From contig JBJXGA010000352.1 in assembly GCA_046152955.1 (NCBI GenBank), positions 10,763-74,762 of the forward strand: a stretch of 64,000 bases of DNA, read 5' to 3'. The notes below the pieces were generated by a model that worked only from the letters and a program-made list of their open reading frames with translations, ran no database searches and had not been told where the DNA came from. A program made the position numbers and the translations under genes. Below are positions 27,140 through 35,734 of this stretch, one piece after another (the stretch's first letter is position 1; each line of letters starts with the position of its first letter). The stretch comes from SIAF01 sp046152955 (GTDB lineage: Bacteria > Planctomycetota > Planctomycetia > Planctomycetales > Planctomycetaceae).

Positions 27140-28003
27140 TCATTCCTCCGGCAAGACAAAGCCGAACTGGCTGAAGATGCCCCTGGCCGTTGGGCCTCGA
27201 AGAAACTGGCGGAACTCCTGCGCGGCAGCAAGGTCGCGGGCCTCCGACGCAATGACACCGCCCTGGAGGATCGGCGGATGTTCTTCCAGAGGAATCGTGA
27301 AATAGCGGCCCTTTTCCCGGAGCGTCGGGGCGACGGCGATCGACAGCGCAATAATCCCCACTTCCGCATTCCCGCTCTCGACGAATTGCGCCGCCTGGGC
27401 AATGTTGTCCCCCAACACCAGCCGCGAGACGACTTGGTCGTATACCCCCGCTTGCGTCATCGCCGCGACCGCTGCCCGCCCATAGGGTGCGTGCTGCGGA
27501 TTGGCGATCGCAATGGTCCGGACGGCAGGATCGGTCAGTAATTCCAACCCGCGGGCGGCGACATCGAGTTGTGAATCGCGCGGCGTCCAGACCACCAGCC
27601 GCCCCAGACCGTAAGAAAACTCGCTTTCGCCCAGAGCGTCTCCCTGTTCGACCAGACGGCGGGCATACTCGATGTCCGCGGAAAGAAACAGATCGAATGG
27701 CGCGCCGTGAGAAAGCTGGGCGTATAGATTGCCGGATGAGCCATAGGTCGCAGTCACCTGGATTTCCGGATGCGCGTGAGAAAATTCCACGATCAAATCC
27801 GGCAGAGCGAACTTCAGATCGGCGGCGGCCGCGACGCGGACTTCGCGCACTGTCGGCTTTGCGTCGGCTGCGCGGGGGGGGGACGCGGTTTGCTGCGGGA
27901 CCGCCGTCGGGGATGCTGGACCGCAGGCTGCCAGCGACAACGAGACGATCATCCACAGTGCGAATCGTCCTCGCACGCGGCGCGGGCGGTCAAGAGCCAG
28001 CAT
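27140..28003 (-). CDS. modA: Molybdate-binding lipoprotein
   Basis: 287 aa. The signal peptide ends in the lipobox SLSLAACG, so it is a membrane-anchored solute-binding protein. Family marks are VRVAAAADLKFALPDL, VTATYGSSGNLYAQLSHGAPFDLFLSAD and VWTPRDSQ, with late Tyr/Asp residues that could ligand the oxyanion. It delivers molybdate or tungstate to ModB. The first 14 bases overlap the end of the upstream regulator gene, so the whole set is one operon, regulator first. Confidence 0.94.
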   Translation of the reverse strand: MLALDRPRRVRGRFALWMIVSLSLAACGPASPTAVPQQTASPPRAADAKPTVREVRVAAAADLKFALPDLIVEFSHAHPEIQVTATYGSSGNLYAQLSHGAPFDLFLSADIEYARRLVEQGDALGESEFSYGLGRLVVWTPRDSQLDVAARGLELLTDPAVRTIAIANPQHAPYGRAAVAAMTQAGVYDQVVSRLVLGDNIAQAAQFVESGNAEVGIIALSIAVAPTLREKGRYFTIPLEEHPPILQGGVIASEARDLAAAQEFRQFLRGPTARGIFSQFGFVLPEE

Positions 28004-29096
28004 GGGTTGGCTCCCTGCGTCGCCTCGGTCCCTCGTCGATCGAGACCAATTCTCCGACGCCGGTCACATCGTATCCTGGCAGTTCCGCCAGCAATCGCCG
28101 ATAGGACTCAGACTGAATTGTCTCAATCAGTCCCTGGATGCGGCGGTCGCCGGCGTCAGCGCTGGCAAAGCACAGCTCATACGCTTCGTCGCGCACCGTG
28201 AAGAATTTCAACCCCGCCTCCTCGCTCACCAGCCGCACGCAGACTCCAATGTCGGCCCAGCCCGACCGAATCGCCTCCGCCACCCCGCGGTGGTCGCGCG
28301 CCAGGCGGCGCGGCGGGGCCCGTTCCGGAAGCAACTCATCCAGACAGGCCCGCGCTCCCGAACCGGATTCCCGGCCGATCCATCGCAACTTGGCCCGGAG
28401 CGCAGCAGAGACCGATGCCGCTCCGACCGACGGGGCCACCGCCAAACCTTCCTGCCAGCGGGCGACGTGCAACAGCGTGTATCCCACTCCCAGACGCCGC
28501 TTGACTGCTGCGGCATTCCCCTGGTGACGTCCGGCCTTCGCCAAATGGACTCCCGCCAAATGGACCTTCCGATCCCCCAGAAGCGACAACGCCTCACCAC
28601 TGGAACGGGGAATCACCAGCAGCCGAAAATCGGTGCAGCGCGCGTATTCAGCGGCAAGCAACCCCGCTGCCGGATCACAGCAGGCCATGACCAGCGTTTG
28701 TTCGGGAGGAAGCTGGCGACGAAAACGGAGCGTCCCGAATTCAAACACGCCGTCGTGCGGCGCCGCGGCGGGGGAGGTGGCCTCCGCGGGAAACTGCAAC
28801 GTCCGTCCGCCAACCTCCGCCTGCCAGTATCGGCACTGCTCCGCCTGCGGCTCCCAAGCCCACTCCGGAGGAGTCGAATGTTCTCCAGTGGCGGTAAACA
28901 GGTCATCGATCCGGCAACCCAAAACACGCGCCAGGGCGAGTGCCGTCGCGACCGAGGGGACCAGGCGCTCGATCTCGATCGCGCTCACCTCCGTGCGCGA
29001 AATGCCCGCCTGCCTGGCCAACTCCAGTTGCGACCACCCGCGCGCCGCGCGGTACAATTTGACATGATTCTGGAGGCCGGCTGATGACATGATCAT
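27990..29096 (-). CDS. XRE-type regulator fused to a molybdate-binding-like domain
   Basis: 368 aa from ATG 29096 (another ATG at 29090). Residues about 9-65 are an XRE helix-turn-helix (LYRAARGWSQLELARQAGISRTEVSAIE). The remainder (about 100-350) resembles the periplasmic-binding-like domain fused to DNA-binding domains in ModE-like regulators (COG1910 type): ETLVMACCDPAAG, HLAGVHL, RWIGRESGSGARACLDELL, GWADIGVCVR. It is first in the mod operon and overlaps modA, so it probably senses molybdate and represses or activates the operon. A perfect inverted repeat covers its own start codon, which suggests autoregulation. Confidence 0.9.
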   Translation of the reverse strand: MIMSSAGLQNHVKLYRAARGWSQLELARQAGISRTEVSAIEIERLVPSVATALALARVLGCRIDDLFTATGEHSTPPEWAWEPQAEQCRYWQAEVGGRTLQFPAEATSPAAAPHDGVFEFGTLRFRRQLPPEQTLVMACCDPAAGLLAAEYARCTDFRLLVIPRSSGEALSLLGDRKVHLAGVHLAKAGRHQGNAAAVKRRLGVGYTLLHVARWQEGLAVAPSVGAASVSAALRAKLRWIGRESGSGARACLDELLPERAPPRRLARDHRGVAEAIRSGWADIGVCVRLVSEEAGLKFFTVRDEAYELCFASADAGDRRIQGLIETIQSESYRRLLAELPGYDVTGVGELVSIDEGPRRRREPTHAGS

Positions 29097-29121
29097 GACA
29101 TTGTGGTGTCATGATCATGTC
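29086..29121. promoter_or_regulatory. Perfect 15-bp inverted repeat over the start of the mod operon, probable operator
   Basis: GACATGATCATGACA (29086-29100) and TGTCATGATCATGTC (29107-29121) are exact inverse copies separated by six bases. Each arm also contains the self-complementary CATGATCATG; the two copies are 22 bp apart, two helical turns, as expected for two regulator dimers side by side. The regulator's start codon (29094-29096) lies in the left arm. Confidence 0.7.
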
Positions 29122-29164
29122 GATGTCAACCCTTGGGGGCAAGGGCATTGTTCCACGCCGAACG

Positions 29165-29314
29165 GGTGGCACACCCTGACGAGAGGAAGGGCGTGGCTGA
29201 CCAAGGACAGGATCGTTCGATCAGAGGCGTGCGCCACGCAGACGCGGGGGGAGAACGAAATGAAAAGCGAGAAATGAGAATTGCCAATTGCAAGAATGGT
29301 GGCACACCTTGACG
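29165..29314 (+). repeat. Direct repeat in the spacer upstream of the mod operon
   Basis: GGTGGCACACCCTGACG at 29165-29181 recurs with one change at 29298-29314. The 278-base spacer between the mod operon and the POTRA gene holds nothing else that I can identify. Confidence 0.45.
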
Positions 29315-29374
29315 TTCACAGTGCCAGCGCCAGTCTTGCTGTCTCAGCCAGTCAATCCGGATTGAGATATAGAG

Positions 29375-31981
29375 CTACAGCGGCTTCTTCACCGCATCGG
29401 TGGCTCCTGCGGGACGGACCTGATTGTCGCGGATCGGTTGGCGGACTTGAGTCTCGGGGGGTTCCGCGAGGTTCTGGAGGGCCGTCTTGACCGTGTCGTG
29501 AAGTGCGGCTGCCCAGAGGCGATCCAGTGTGGCCGCGAGCGCTTGCTGCAACGGTTGGTTGGTGGTTCGTTTGAGTGCCAGCAGTTCGTCCGCGACCGCG
29601 GCGCCGAGCGTCGCATTGGGAATCAGCCTGGCAATTGCCCTAACCTCCGGTTCCTCCAGAGACCGCAGCGCCTCGACGAACGCGAGCAGCGTCTGACTGA
29701 GATAGGAATCGCCGGCAAGCAGCGGTCCGTAGTCATTACGAAACGATTCAGCGGTCAGCCGATGGAGTCCGAAGTAGCCACACCCCTGAGCCATTGTCGG
29801 TTGAAATCGCTGGATGACATGGCCCAATAAGAGAAACCCGGTTGGGCCAATTGTCGGGGATTGCAGCGTCTCCGCCAGTTTTTGTCCGAGGACCGGATTG
29901 CGGCTGGCAAAGTACAACGCGGCGTCTCGTCCCAGCGGCCGCAGCCAGGCTTCTTTCGGAACGATCTGGCGATAAACAGCAAGAATCCGTCCGGCCATTG
30001 GCTGAATTGCGGCGGGATCAGAGTTCATGATCTCATTGAAGGAGACCTCCGAACGCGGTCCAGGCAGCGAATATGTCCCCTCGGGCTCATCACCGGAGGA
30101 ATTGAGCGGGTTGAACAGTTTGCCGAACGGAACGGGTGTCCAATGACGGACCAGTTGTCGAACGGCTTGAATCGTCTCCAGCATTTCGGACTCGCGCGAG
30201 GCGTCTGCCGCGTGCTTCCACTCATCAAGCGCCAATTCACTGATCGCGCGCCACCCCGATGATGGATCGTAGGCTGTCTTCGCGGCGGCCAGCCGGGACT
30301 CCAGCGACTCAAGCCCCGCCTGCAATGCCTGTTTGCCGCTACGAACAGTCGCGGAGAATCCCTCGGCGCTCGAGCCGTACTTGAACTCGATCAGTCGGCC
30401 CGTTGCCGAGTCGATCTGCACCTGGCACTTGGCACCCCGAATATGCCATGCCCCTTCCTGAAGCGCGACTTCCGTAGTTTCCTGATGGATCAGCGATAGG
30501 GCGCAGGCGGGGGACATCCGGGCTCGCACCATGAGCGGAATATCGTCGGCCACTTCGCGGTTGTGAAATCCCAGCCCGAACGCCAAGTTGTAGGAGGTGT
30601 CGTCCACTCCCCGCCGCGGCCCCTGATTGGTATCGAAGATCGCCTGGAGCACCAATTGCTGCAGTCCCGCATTCTCCAACTCGAGTTGGACGCCACGGTG
30701 AAACGAGGCCAGCACGACGCGGCCGACTTGCGAAACGAGCGCTGCATCAACCAGCCGCGTTCCATCGCCCTGTGTCAGAGTGACGTGGATGATCTGTCCC
30801 CGCCGCGGGGCCACAATCAGGCGGAGCGAGAGTTGCTTTGAAGGGACGGGGGTTGGCGGTTCTGCCGCACTCCCTCCCACAACGGACCCCATCGCTGCGA
30901 GGGATTTCCCATCGAATTCGAGCGCCATTTCCAGCGCTTCCTCGGTGTCACCTCGCCCCCAGCGCTCCAACCAGTCACGCATTTTCAGCAGTGAATTTTC
31001 TGCCTCGGACAAATCCCGAGTCAGTGGCGGGGCGGTCTCGCATTCACGGACGTCGATTCTCAGATTGGCACGCCCCGTGCCCGCTGTGCGCAGGTCGTCC
31101 CCGCACTGGATCCGTGAATTCAAATACCGCCCTGATTCCCAGAGCCGCCGCGCCAGCGTTGCCGGAAGCCGGCTGTCATAGGGGGCGCCGGGGCTCAGAT
31201 GGAGGTACTTGAGAACGTCGTCCGTTGAGTCTCGCGAAGTTCCCAAAACCACGACATTGCCGATCGTTGCGCGGGGGCCTTCGGTGATGACGGTGATCGT
31301 CAGCGACACCGACAGGTCGGCGGGCGAAACCGTTGGTTTGATCTGAAACTGTGGAGAGAAATATCCATGCACAGCGCAGGCGGCTTCCAGACGCCGCTTC
31401 AATTCCTTGATCGTCAAATCGTCGAAGGGAGCCCACGCTCCCTTTTTCCACAACGCGGGGATCGCCATCACTTCCGTATGGGGGGCGCTCTCCCAGACAG
31501 TCTCCGACGGGCGACCCAAGTGCTCCACGGTCACTGGAATGGCGTCGGGGGGAGGCGTCTCCTCGGTCAGCGCCCGAATCAGAGCTTCCGCAGGCACCTG
31601 ATCAACGCCAACGACACTGACGTCTCCGCAGCGGCACCGGGCCCCCTCTTCAATCTGGACGACGACACTCCCTGTTTCCTCGTCAAAACGGGCGGAGACC
31701 TTGGGCCCCGGAAACCCGCTATGGAGGTATCCGTCGCGGATTGTAGTTTCCACCGCATTCAGATACTGGGAGAACGGCAGTTTCGGATGCCCCGCCAGCG
31801 CCAGCTTGAAATCGACGGCGAGCGCCTGGGTAATCTGCCCGGGCGTGAAGGATTCGAGACCTTCGATCACCAGGCGTGTCGGATCGCGCACTGTCTCATC
31901 GACCAACGGTTCCGCCCCCATTGCAGTCAAAGCGGAAAGCAGAGCTCCCAACACGACAACGAATCGTCCCTGAACACGCAT
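29375..31981 (-). CDS. Secreted protein with three POTRA-like domains and no barrel
   Basis: The start at 31981 (MRVQGRFVVVLGALLSALTAMG) opens a signal peptide and gives 868 aa. Residues about 36-113, 115-235 and 238-314 read as POTRA modules: LVIEGLESFTPGQI...SGFPGPKVSARFDEETGSVVVQIEEG, then GDVSVVGVDQVPAEALIRALTEE, then ATIGNVVVLGTSRDSTDDVLKYLHLSPGAPYDSRLPATLARRLWESGRYLNSRI, very like BamA/Toc75 POTRAs. Instead of a C-terminal beta-barrel, the remaining 550 residues are a mixed region with amphipathic helices. Likely a periplasmic scaffold or chaperone-like protein; function unknown. Confidence 0.75.
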   Translation of the reverse strand: MRVQGRFVVVLGALLSALTAMGAEPLVDETVRDPTRLVIEGLESFTPGQITQALAVDFKLALAGHPKLPFSQYLNAVETTIRDGYLHSGFPGPKVSARFDEETGSVVVQIEEGARCRCGDVSVVGVDQVPAEALIRALTEETPPPDAIPVTVEHLGRPSETVWESAPHTEVMAIPALWKKGAWAPFDDLTIKELKRRLEAACAVHGYFSPQFQIKPTVSPADLSVSLTITVITEGPRATIGNVVVLGTSRDSTDDVLKYLHLSPGAPYDSRLPATLARRLWESGRYLNSRIQCGDDLRTAGTGRANLRIDVRECETAPPLTRDLSEAENSLLKMRDWLERWGRGDTEEALEMALEFDGKSLAAMGSVVGGSAAEPPTPVPSKQLSLRLIVAPRRGQIIHVTLTQGDGTRLVDAALVSQVGRVVLASFHRGVQLELENAGLQQLVLQAIFDTNQGPRRGVDDTSYNLAFGLGFHNREVADDIPLMVRARMSPACALSLIHQETTEVALQEGAWHIRGAKCQVQIDSATGRLIEFKYGSSAEGFSATVRSGKQALQAGLESLESRLAAAKTAYDPSSGWRAISELALDEWKHAADASRESEMLETIQAVRQLVRHWTPVPFGKLFNPLNSSGDEPEGTYSLPGPRSEVSFNEIMNSDPAAIQPMAGRILAVYRQIVPKEAWLRPLGRDAALYFASRNPVLGQKLAETLQSPTIGPTGFLLLGHVIQRFQPTMAQGCGYFGLHRLTAESFRNDYGPLLAGDSYLSQTLLAFVEALRSLEEPEVRAIARLIPNATLGAAVADELLALKRTTNQPLQQALAATLDRLWAAALHDTVKTALQNLAEPPETQVRQPIRDNQVRPAGATDAVKKPL

Positions 31982-32154
31982 GTTTCGGCTCCCTCCCAGA
32001 GCGAATTCGGACAGCATCGACAGCGCCCGTAACCCGGCGAATGCAGCAGGCGCCCCCGGTCGTATCGTTGGGCAGATAGCAGATTTAGGGAATCTCGGAA
32101 AGGCCGATCCGTGGTCGCTTCAGGTCCGCAATGAGTTATACGGCATCGCAGGAA

Positions 32155-33143
32155 TCAATCTTGCGATATCAACCGCCGCAGCAGCCAGACATAGGAGTGC
32201 CATTCCAGTCGGGGCTGCATGGATTTCTCGATTCTGGCGATTTGGGCATTGAGCTCCTCCAGCCGTGCGCCGGTCGTCGCACGCGATTGCAGTACGAATT
32301 CCCGCTGCTTTTCCTGCGACTTTTGATCGAGCCGGTTGCTCAAAGCGCGCAGTCGGCGGTACTCGCTCAGAACGCGGGCCGCGGCCTGTCGTGCGGTCTT
32401 CAACTCATCCGCCAGGTCTGACGGATCGGGCTCGATTTTGGTCATTTGCTCATCGCCAATCAGGAGGTCGAGCACGCCATCGCTGTCCCAATCGGCCACG
32501 CAGAAGTTTCCCCCCAATCCCCGGCTCGGCGCATCCCCGACCATTCTCCAGCGACGATCCCCCGCTTCCACCACAATCCGCGGCATGCTCAACCGCGGGT
32601 CGCGCCGGCGGCCGGAATTCATGTAGACCACGACGCTCCCACTCGGCATCCCCAGTAGCAAATCCCCCAGACCATCGCGATTCCAATCGGCGAAAACCGG
32701 GTGGAGTGGCGCTTCCGGCATTTGGATCGGTGTCCCCTCCACTTCCAGCGGCCTGGGTGCGCCCAGCGACAACCCTGGGCCGGTGTTCTCCACGATCAAC
32801 AATTCGGTCTGTTGTGCACTGGCTGCGATCGCCCCGAGACGATCAGGTCGATGTCGCCATCCCCGTCCCAGTCGACGGCGTGACAGCCGGGATTTGAACC
32901 AGCGGCCAGAACACGGCCGTTCGCGAGTTTGATCAGCTCTGCATCCGCGAATGTATCGCCGTCTATCCGGCGATACCAGACGATGGTTTCGGACTCGCAC
33001 GGCGCGATGATGTCCGTTTTTTCGTCCCCATCCAGGTCGGCCAGTTGAGCCCGGAACAGTCCCCCTCCAGGGAGTTCCGCGATCTCTCCGTTGGCACGAA
33101 ACCATACGAAGTCTTCAAACCTCGGGTCGGCATTGGTCCCCAC
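32155..33143 (-). pseudogene. FG-GAP/VCBS repeat protein, frameshifted and 5' truncated
   Basis: Two frames together read as one FG-GAP propeller. The first (33143 to about 32836) has LADLDGDEKTDIIAP and VDWDGDGDIDLIVSG. The second (about 32836 to 32155) continues AIAASAQQTELLIVENTG, FADWNRDGLGDLLLGM, VADWDSDGVLDLLIGD, then a coiled-coil region and the stop. One missing G in a GGGG run near 32836 would restore a single frame (VSGAIAASAQQ). The front lacks a signal peptide and ATG; the best start is a GTG at 33143. FG-GAP proteins bind calcium in D-x-D-x-DG loops and are often secreted. Confidence 0.65.
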
Positions 33144-33265
33144 GTCACGAAGCCGTGTCGTGGATTCTGCATTCGTAAATCGAGGTGGTTTTCATCTTTC
33201 GTGGTTGATAGACTCCCGGATGTGTTGGAAGGAACCGATTGGTTCAAGTTCCAGGGCGTGCCGCA

Positions 33266-33820
33266 GTGAAATTCCAACTGCATCGAGATCGTTGGGATAC
33301 CGTCGACTTCTACCTCGTACTCTGGGGGGCCGGACTGTTAGGCGGACTGTATTACCTGGGGATTGGTTCGGCTCAACTGAGCCGCGATCTTCGATCGGGG
33401 TGGGGGTGGTTCTTTTTTGTCGACGGGCTCGTTGGTTTTCTCTTCGGGCTGTACCACTCTGTATTGCATGTCTGGCGGCGATTCGCCGAGTCGTATGAAT
33501 TGACCGAGACGGAGCTGATCATCGAATACGGCTACGCGCGGCTGCGGATTCCGCTGACTGCCATCCGCGGTGTGCTGCCGGTCAAGATTTGCCGCACGAC
33601 GACCGCGCTTAAGCCAGGCTTGAAACTCCGTTACAGCGAGTCCAAAACCCGCCTTCAGACAGTGGACATCTCGCCATCCCACCAGGATGTCTTCCTGGAT
33701 GAATTGGTCGCGCGATGTCCCACATTGAAACGCGCAGGAGTCCGCCTGGTGGAGGAGGCTGCCAGCGCACTCGCTTCCGACCGGCATTACAACCAGGGCG
33801 CCCGAGAATTGAAAGGTTGA
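33266..33820 (+). CDS. PH-like membrane protein of unknown function
   Basis: 184 aa from a GTG at 33266 (MKFQLHRDRWDTVDF); an in-frame TTG nine codons earlier is less likely. Two membrane helices at about residues 15-33 and 47-66 are followed by a beta-rich domain (YELTETELIIEYGYARLRIPLTAIRGVLPVK...) typical of bacterial PH domains, in which a TTDxLxIxYG...IPLxxI pattern is common. Function unknown. Seven bases separate it from crcB, so the two may be cotranscribed. Confidence 0.65.
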   Translation: MKFQLHRDRWDTVDFYLVLWGAGLLGGLYYLGIGSAQLSRDLRSGWGWFFFVDGLVGFLFGLYHSVLHVWRRFAESYELTETELIIEYGYARLRIPLTAIRGVLPVKICRTTTALKPGLKLRYSESKTRLQTVDISPSHQDVFLDELVARCPTLKRAGVRLVEEAASALASDRHYNQGARELKG

Positions 33821-33827
33821 GCCGTTT

Positions 33828-34214
33828 ATGCCCCAACAACTGTTGCTTCTGGCGATTGCCGGCGCTGCCGGCACGCTTGCCCGCTATGGCCTGAGTGAAC
33901 TCGTTTCATCGCTCCTGGGGCGCAAGTTTCCCTGGAGCACGCTCGCTGTGAATCTGCTGGGGAGCCTGCTGTTTGGACTGGTCTGGACGCTCGCCACGCA
34001 ACGGGAGTTGATCTCGCCGCGGGCGGGACTGGTCATTTTGACTGGATTCATGGGGGCCTTCACGACATTTTCGACATTTGCCTTCGAAAGCAGCCAGTTG
34101 CTTCAGGCCGGGATGTGGGGGGCGGTCATGGCGAACATGGCGGCGCAGAATCTGCTGGGAATCCTGGCCGTCGTCGCCGGAAGCTGGCTGGCCAAACTGG
34201 ATTGGCTGGCATAG
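33828..34214 (+). CDS. crcB: Fluoride ion channel
   Basis: 128 aa with four membrane helices, the length of CrcB/Fluc. The dimeric channel exports fluoride. Marks seen are GAAGTLARYGLS at the N-terminus, NLLGSLLFGL (the conserved Asn), and GFMGAFTTFSTFAFE with the Phe-box and central polar track. ATG start. I looked for a fluoride riboswitch before it and saw none; the upstream PH-like gene ends seven bases away. Confidence 0.95.
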   Translation: MPQQLLLLAIAGAAGTLARYGLSELVSSLLGRKFPWSTLAVNLLGSLLFGLVWTLATQRELISPRAGLVILTGFMGAFTTFSTFAFESSQLLQAGMWGAVMANMAAQNLLGILAVVAGSWLAKLDWLA

Positions 34215-34456
34215 GCGTTTTGTCGGCCCCCCCGCGGCGCCATCGGGATGTGCGCAGGGGTTGCTTGACCTGGAACCGGGTGAGTGCTCAAATGAGACCA
34301 CTGGGTTCTGTGCTTTCTCACAAAGGTCCAAAGCGCGGCCCTGCACCAAGATCGAATGATCATTCCGCACGATGCCGTTCGTCAGAATCGTTCAGGCGCT
34401 CGTGAGACTCTCTGCGACCCATTCCCGGTTGGCTCCCCCGCCAGGAGTGGCTCGCC

Positions 34457-35692
34457 ATGAATCACTCAGGCGAGCCGCCGACGAAAACCTACGGATCAGC
34501 GCAAGGAATTTTCAGCATTTGGCAGGGGATGGACGCTCCGACCTGGTGTCGTCTGCTGGCGGGGGGACCACCGCTGCATTGGCGACAGGGGCTTCGGCTG
34601 GCCATGGTCTCCGGAATGAGCATCGCCAATTCCCTGCTAAAACTGGCAGAACACCTGGCGTACGGCTCGAAACTGCGTCGCTACCAACTCCAGCATGCTC
34701 CGGTATTTATTCTGGGTCATTGGCGGAGCGGTACGACACTCTTGCACGAGTTGCTTTCCAACGATCCGCGGCTGATCACTCCCAACTTGTACCAGACGCT
34801 GTCGCCGCACCATTGCCTGCTCAGTGAGGCGCTCCTGGCCCCGCTCACGCGGTGGATGCTGCCGAAAACGCGCCCCATGGACAACATCGCCGTGTCCTGG
34901 GAGTCGCCGCAGGAGGACGAAACTGCACTCTGCATTCTGACCGGACTTTCGCCGTATGTCATGCTGGCCTACCAGGGGCAGCGCTGGAAATACGAGCGGT
35001 TTTTTGAACAACAGCAGCTCACCCCGCGCGAACGGGACTGCTGGACCGAGGCGTTTCTCACCTTTTTGAAGAAGGTCGCCATGCGCCACGAAGCACGAAA
35101 TGGAACGGCGACGCCGGGAGCGCGGTTGCTGTTGAAGTCTCCCACGCATACCTATCGCATTCGTCTGTTGCTCGAACTGTTTCCCACCGCTCGGTTCATT
35201 CATATCGTTCGCAATCCCTACGACGTCTTCAGTTCGGCGATGTACCTGCGGGAACGATTGTTCGAGGCCAACGCACTTGGGCGACCGAGGCACGGAGGGG
35301 CGGAAGAGGATGTGTGGGCCATGTACGAGCACCTGTTTCGGGTGTTTGAGGCGGATCGGCACCTGCTGCCCCCCAAGCAGTTTTACGAGTTGCGATTTGA
35401 GGATTTGGAACGAGATCCGATCGGGCAACTGGCCGGGCTCTACGCGCATCTGGAGTTGGACGGTTTCGATTCCCTGGCGGCCACCCTGGGCGCCCAACTC
35501 GATCAACATCGCAGCTTTCGCAAGAATCAATTCGAGATGAGCGGAGCGCTTCGGCGCCGCATCTTTCAGCGGTGGCAGCCCTTGTTTGAGAGATACGACT
35601 ACCCGAGCGGGTTGGCCGAGCATCCCCCATCGGATGCCGCCGCAGCTCCCGGCCACCGTGAGAAGATTCCGGCCGACACGCTGCAACCATGA
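34457..35692 (+). CDS. Sulfotransferase (Sulfotransfer_3-like)
   Basis: 411 aa. The 5'-phosphosulfate-binding motif is FILGHWRSGTTLLHELL (about residues 84-100), and the 3'-phosphate motif is ARFIHIVRNPYDVFSSAM with the conserved Arg and Ser. A middle LLLKSPTHTYRIRLLLELFP also matches the family. These enzymes transfer sulfate from PAPS to a hydroxyl of a lipid, sugar or phenol; planctomycetes carry many. It converges with a desaturase gene ending about 40 bases away, and a lipid acceptor is a reasonable guess only. Confidence 0.9.
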   Translation: MNHSGEPPTKTYGSAQGIFSIWQGMDAPTWCRLLAGGPPLHWRQGLRLAMVSGMSIANSLLKLAEHLAYGSKLRRYQLQHAPVFILGHWRSGTTLLHELLSNDPRLITPNLYQTLSPHHCLLSEALLAPLTRWMLPKTRPMDNIAVSWESPQEDETALCILTGLSPYVMLAYQGQRWKYERFFEQQQLTPRERDCWTEAFLTFLKKVAMRHEARNGTATPGARLLLKSPTHTYRIRLLLELFPTARFIHIVRNPYDVFSSAMYLRERLFEANALGRPRHGGAEEDVWAMYEHLFRVFEADRHLLPPKQFYELRFEDLERDPIGQLAGLYAHLELDGFDSLAATLGAQLDQHRSFRKNQFEMSGALRRRIFQRWQPLFERYDYPSGLAEHPPSDAAAAPGHREKIPADTLQP

Positions 35693-35734
35693 TGCATATC
35701 CGGCTCCTCGAGGAGTTGCGGCGGTTGTCTGTTG

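Noticed and set aside
26478..27956. Long N-terminal extension of modC
   Set aside because: It runs through modB and modA in a wrong frame; the true ATG at 26477 overlaps the modB stop.
33600..33830. Fluoride riboswitch before crcB
   Set aside because: The coding region of the PH-like gene fills the space, and the conserved riboswitch core was not found.
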